Shown here piece after piece: positions 62,109 to 64,000 of a DNA stretch of 64,000 bases. Source of the DNA: RFPI01 sp964470195 (GTDB lineage Bacteria > Pseudomonadota > Gammaproteobacteria > Burkholderiales > Methylophilaceae); the NCBI GenBank assembly GCA_964470195.1, contig CAYYBG010000003.1:1-64000 (forward strand), given 5' to 3'. The position numbers and the translations under genes are program-made. Position 1 is the stretch's first letter; the number at the start of each line of letters is the position of its first letter. The notes below the pieces were generated by a model. The model did not search any database. It had not been told where the DNA came from and worked only from the letters and a program-made list of their open reading frames with translations.

Positions 62109-62938
62109 GACTGCTTGACTGGTAGTGGGTAGCCACCACTTCGATAGCTAGGATATTGCAATTGATAGCCTGAATTTAGCATACGCTGATTGGAAAAAAA
62201 TCTTCCCCCGCTCAATGGCCTGTCGGCAAAGGTTTGGCTAACCCCCATTTGCTCAGCGAAGTAACTAAGCACCTCATACATTGGTGCTGGTTGACTGTCA
62301 GTGACAATATAAAGACGTTGTATAGCCTCGCCACGCAAATAGGCTTGTATTAAATGCAAGATAAATCCAACCGCATCATCTCGATGAATACGGTTAGTCC
62401 ATTTATTTTGCTCAGGCCAGACGGCAGGGTTACTTGCCCATTGCAACATGCGATTGCGCCCCGGCCCATAGATACCGGTCAGGCGTAACACCACTGCTTG
62501 ATCAAGCGGCTGTAATAGCGCTTCCGCTTGCATCAAACGCTGTCCGCCAAAATCACTATGCAGCGGCATGCTTTGTTCATCTAAAGCAAGTTCGCTATCT
62601 TGTCCATACATACGGGTACTGGAGATAAATATGATGAGTGGCTGATTAGCCAGCGCTTGACAGGCTTGTAGGGTATTCTGCAGACCTTGGACATATTGTT
62701 GCTGATAATTCGCATCAGTTTGCTCGGTAGCTGCGACACAATACACCAGCACTTTAGGTTGTGCCTCGACAATCACCGACAGACTTGCAGGTTGGCTAAT
62801 ATCAGCAAAGGCACAAGCAAATTCTTGAGCATCAGGATGGCGGCGCAAACCCAGTACGCTTAAATCATGCAACTGACATTGTTGGGCTAAAGCACTGCCT
62901 AAGTCACCACATCCCACGATGACGATATCGGCTTTCAA
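62105..62938 (-). CDS. NAD(P)-dependent epimerase/dehydratase-like protein (YeeZ type)
   Basis: The protein of about 277 residues is an extended SDR with the cofactor motif VIVGCGDLGSALAQQC near the start, then IIFISSTRMYGQ near residue 105 and LRLTGIYGPGRNRML near 155. It resembles YeeZ proteins of unknown function. TTG 62938 overlaps the NUDIX stop codon and has GGGA 8 nt upstream; an in-frame TTG at 62962 is the alternative. It is the last gene of the nuoN-DUF2818-NUDIX run. Confidence 0.78.
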   Translation of the reverse strand: MKADIVIVGCGDLGSALAQQCQLHDLSVLGLRRHPDAQEFACAFADISQPASLSVIVEAQPKVLVYCVAATEQTDANYQQQYVQGLQNTLQACQALANQPLIIFISSTRMYGQDSELALDEQSMPLHSDFGGQRLMQAEALLQPLDQAVVLRLTGIYGPGRNRMLQWASNPAVWPEQNKWTNRIHRDDAVGFILHLIQAYLRGEAIQRLYIVTDSQPAPMYEVLSYFAEQMGVSQTFADRPLSGGRFFSNQRMLNSGYQLQYPSYRSGGYPLPVKQS

Positions 62939-63546
62939 GTTGGCATTCCCATCGGCTGCCAACTACCCGACATATATTTTTCTAGCCACATCAGCGCAAT
63001 AATGGTTTTACCGTCACTGATCAATCCCTGCTGAACAGCATCCATACATTGCTGAACCGACATATCGAAGATTTGCAAGTTTTCATCTTGGTCTCGGTGT
63101 GCTTGACCTAATGTCAGACCTGTCGCTAAAAACATATAAATCGCTTCCGTGGAATAACCTATGCATGGATGCTGAAATCCGAGATAAGTCCATTGCGCAG
63201 CGCGATAGCCAGTTTCTTCTTGTAACTCGCGCTGACCAGTCAATAACAATGATTCACCTGGATCAATTTTTCCGGCTGGTAATTCGATAAATACTTTTTG
63301 CAGAGGATAGCGAAACTGGCGCTCTAACACCAGATGACCATTATCAAGCAAAGGCAGAATAATCACAGCACCAGGATGTACCACAAACTCACGAAAACCT
63401 TGGCGGCCGCTGGGCAAACGAATTTGGTCACGTTGAACATAAATCATTTTGCCACCGCTGATTTTTTCTGAGCTAATGCAAGTTTCGACCAGGTCTGGAA
63501 AATCAGCGTTATCGAGAGGGGCAAGTGGATCACGCTCAGTCGTCAT
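62935..63546 (-). CDS. NUDIX hydrolase, ADP-ribose pyrophosphatase type
   Basis: The 203-residue protein has the NUDIX box G-x5-E-x7-R-E-x-x-E-E-x-G as GKIDPGESLLLTGQRELQEETGY in the middle of the protein, and the preceding LPAGKI typical of NudF-like ADP-ribose pyrophosphatases. ATG 63546 overlaps the stop of the DUF2818 gene (TAATG). The nuoN-DUF2818-NUDIX order is usual in betaproteobacteria and may link NAD turnover to complex I. Confidence 0.88.
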   Translation of the reverse strand: MTTERDPLAPLDNADFPDLVETCISSEKISGGKMIYVQRDQIRLPSGRQGFREFVVHPGAVIILPLLDNGHLVLERQFRYPLQKVFIELPAGKIDPGESLLLTGQRELQEETGYRAAQWTYLGFQHPCIGYSTEAIYMFLATGLTLGQAHRDQDENLQIFDMSVQQCMDAVQQGLISDGKTIIALMWLEKYMSGSWQPMGMPT

Positions 63547-63845
63547 TAGGCTCTCCACAAATAGCGCAGAATAAAGCCTGGCGCAGCAAATACCAGCGTC
63601 AAGCATACGGTGATGGCATAAAACTCCCAGCTTTGATGCGTCAAATGACCGATTGCTTGATACTCCGCATAACGCGCTAATCCGCCGAGTATGAAGTACC
63701 AGCATAGCAACTCAAACATACCGATTGCTATGGACTTACTAGTGCGATTGAACGCATGTAGGGGAATTAAAAACAAAAATCGAGCGCTAAACCATAGACT
63801 GTTGAGGATAAGTAGAGCTAAAACAACAATCAAGCCTTGGGTCAT
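63546..63845 (-). CDS. DUF2818 family membrane protein
   Basis: The 99-residue protein has three hydrophobic segments (about 3-19, 37-58 and 72-94) and family features N-S-L-W-F-S-A-R-F-L-F and W-Y-F-I-L-G-G-L-A-R. DUF2818 proteins lie directly after nuoN in betaproteobacteria and have no known function. It begins 11 nt after the nuoN stop and overlaps the NUDIX start. Confidence 0.82.
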   Translation of the reverse strand: MTQGLIVVLALLILNSLWFSARFLFLIPLHAFNRTSKSIAIGMFELLCWYFILGGLARYAEYQAIGHLTHQSWEFYAITVCLTLVFAAPGFILRYLWRA

Positions 63846-63856
63846 GATTTAGCCTG

Positions 63857-64000
63857 CTATTGCAAACTGTGCGAAATCGCGTAAGCACAAATTGACATCA
63901 GGGGCTGAGGCATCAGGCCAAACAATAGCAATGCCATGGCGTTTAGACTGAGGACAGTTTTCATCTGGGTGCTTTGTTGAATCGGACTATGATCCTTGGG
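63857..64000 (-). CDS. nuoN: NADH-quinone oxidoreductase subunit N, C-terminal fragment (cut by window edge)
   Basis: The last 47 codons of a gene entering from the right. The peptide contains TVLSLNAMALLLFGLMPQP followed by LMSICAYAI and ends SHSLQ, which matches the final transmembrane helix and tail of NuoN (V-L-S-L-N-x-x-A-L-L-x-x-G-L-x-P-x-P-L-M). It is followed by DUF2818 and NUDIX genes, the usual arrangement. NuoN is a proton-pumping membrane subunit of complex I. Confidence 0.78.
   Translation of the reverse strand, partial: PKDHSPIQQSTQMKTVLSLNAMALLLFGLMPQPLMSICAYAISHSLQ

Overview
The window looks like a chromosomal segment of a methylotrophic betaproteobacterium, most likely of the family Methylophilaceae. 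The main reasons are a six-gene methanol dehydrogenase maturation cluster (mxaRSACKL, 4939-10361), two tandem genes for the PQQ precursor peptide PqqA (20535-20788), and betaproteobacterial gene neighbourhoods such as nuoN-DUF2818-NUDIX, wrbA-DUF2069, and thrS-infC-rpmI-rplT-pheST-ihfA-merR. The genus is inferred from gene content; no marker gene such as 16S rRNA lies in the window.

Layout. 1-66 is the first 22 codons of acnB. 215-4748 holds an EF-hand protein, purB, wrbA, DUF2069 and fabAB. 4939-10361 is mxaRSACKL, with none of mxaFJGI beside it. 10358-18183 holds a frameshifted ygfX, ygfZ, the pyrG-kdsA-eno-ftsB operon and selO. 18200-23196 holds an unknown exported protein, modBC without modA, the pqqA pair, a BFD-like ferredoxin, msrA, two bactofilins and a MAPEG protein. 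23230-25803 is a divergent tetR/SDR-DUF2798-hydrolase locus with a perfect palindromic operator. 25988-32954 holds nhaR, a TorF-type porin, nhaA and katG. 33339-35115 holds a SnoaL-like protein and a small Fic toxin/antitoxin cassette bounded by a duplicated end of tRNA-Lys.

35425-43141 holds pgm, iscX, glyA-nrdR-ribD-tatD, and mtnA followed by a FucA-like class II aldolase; this pair fits the DHAP shunt for salvage of 5-deoxy- and methylthio-pentoses better than classical methionine salvage. 43156-47152 is an Anbu operon: circularly permuted ATP-grasp, alpha-E, transglutaminase and the proteasome-like Anbu peptidase. 47405-51969 holds a small membrane protein, a secreted sorbosone/glucose dehydrogenase-like protein, and an RTX serralysin-like metalloprotease with tandem Ig-like repeats. 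52060-59846 is the translation block, with tRNA-Pro and infC probably starting on ATA. 59966-64000 holds an orphan addiction antidote, tRNA-Val, a PLP-dependent decarboxylase, an epimerase-like protein, a NUDIX hydrolase, DUF2818 and the 3' end of nuoN.

Functionally, the mxa cluster, pqqA pair and sugar dehydrogenase-like protein point to periplasmic PQQ-dependent oxidation. Most of the rest is core metabolism and translation. The accessory parts are the Fic cassette, the Anbu operon, the RTX protease and the tetR locus.
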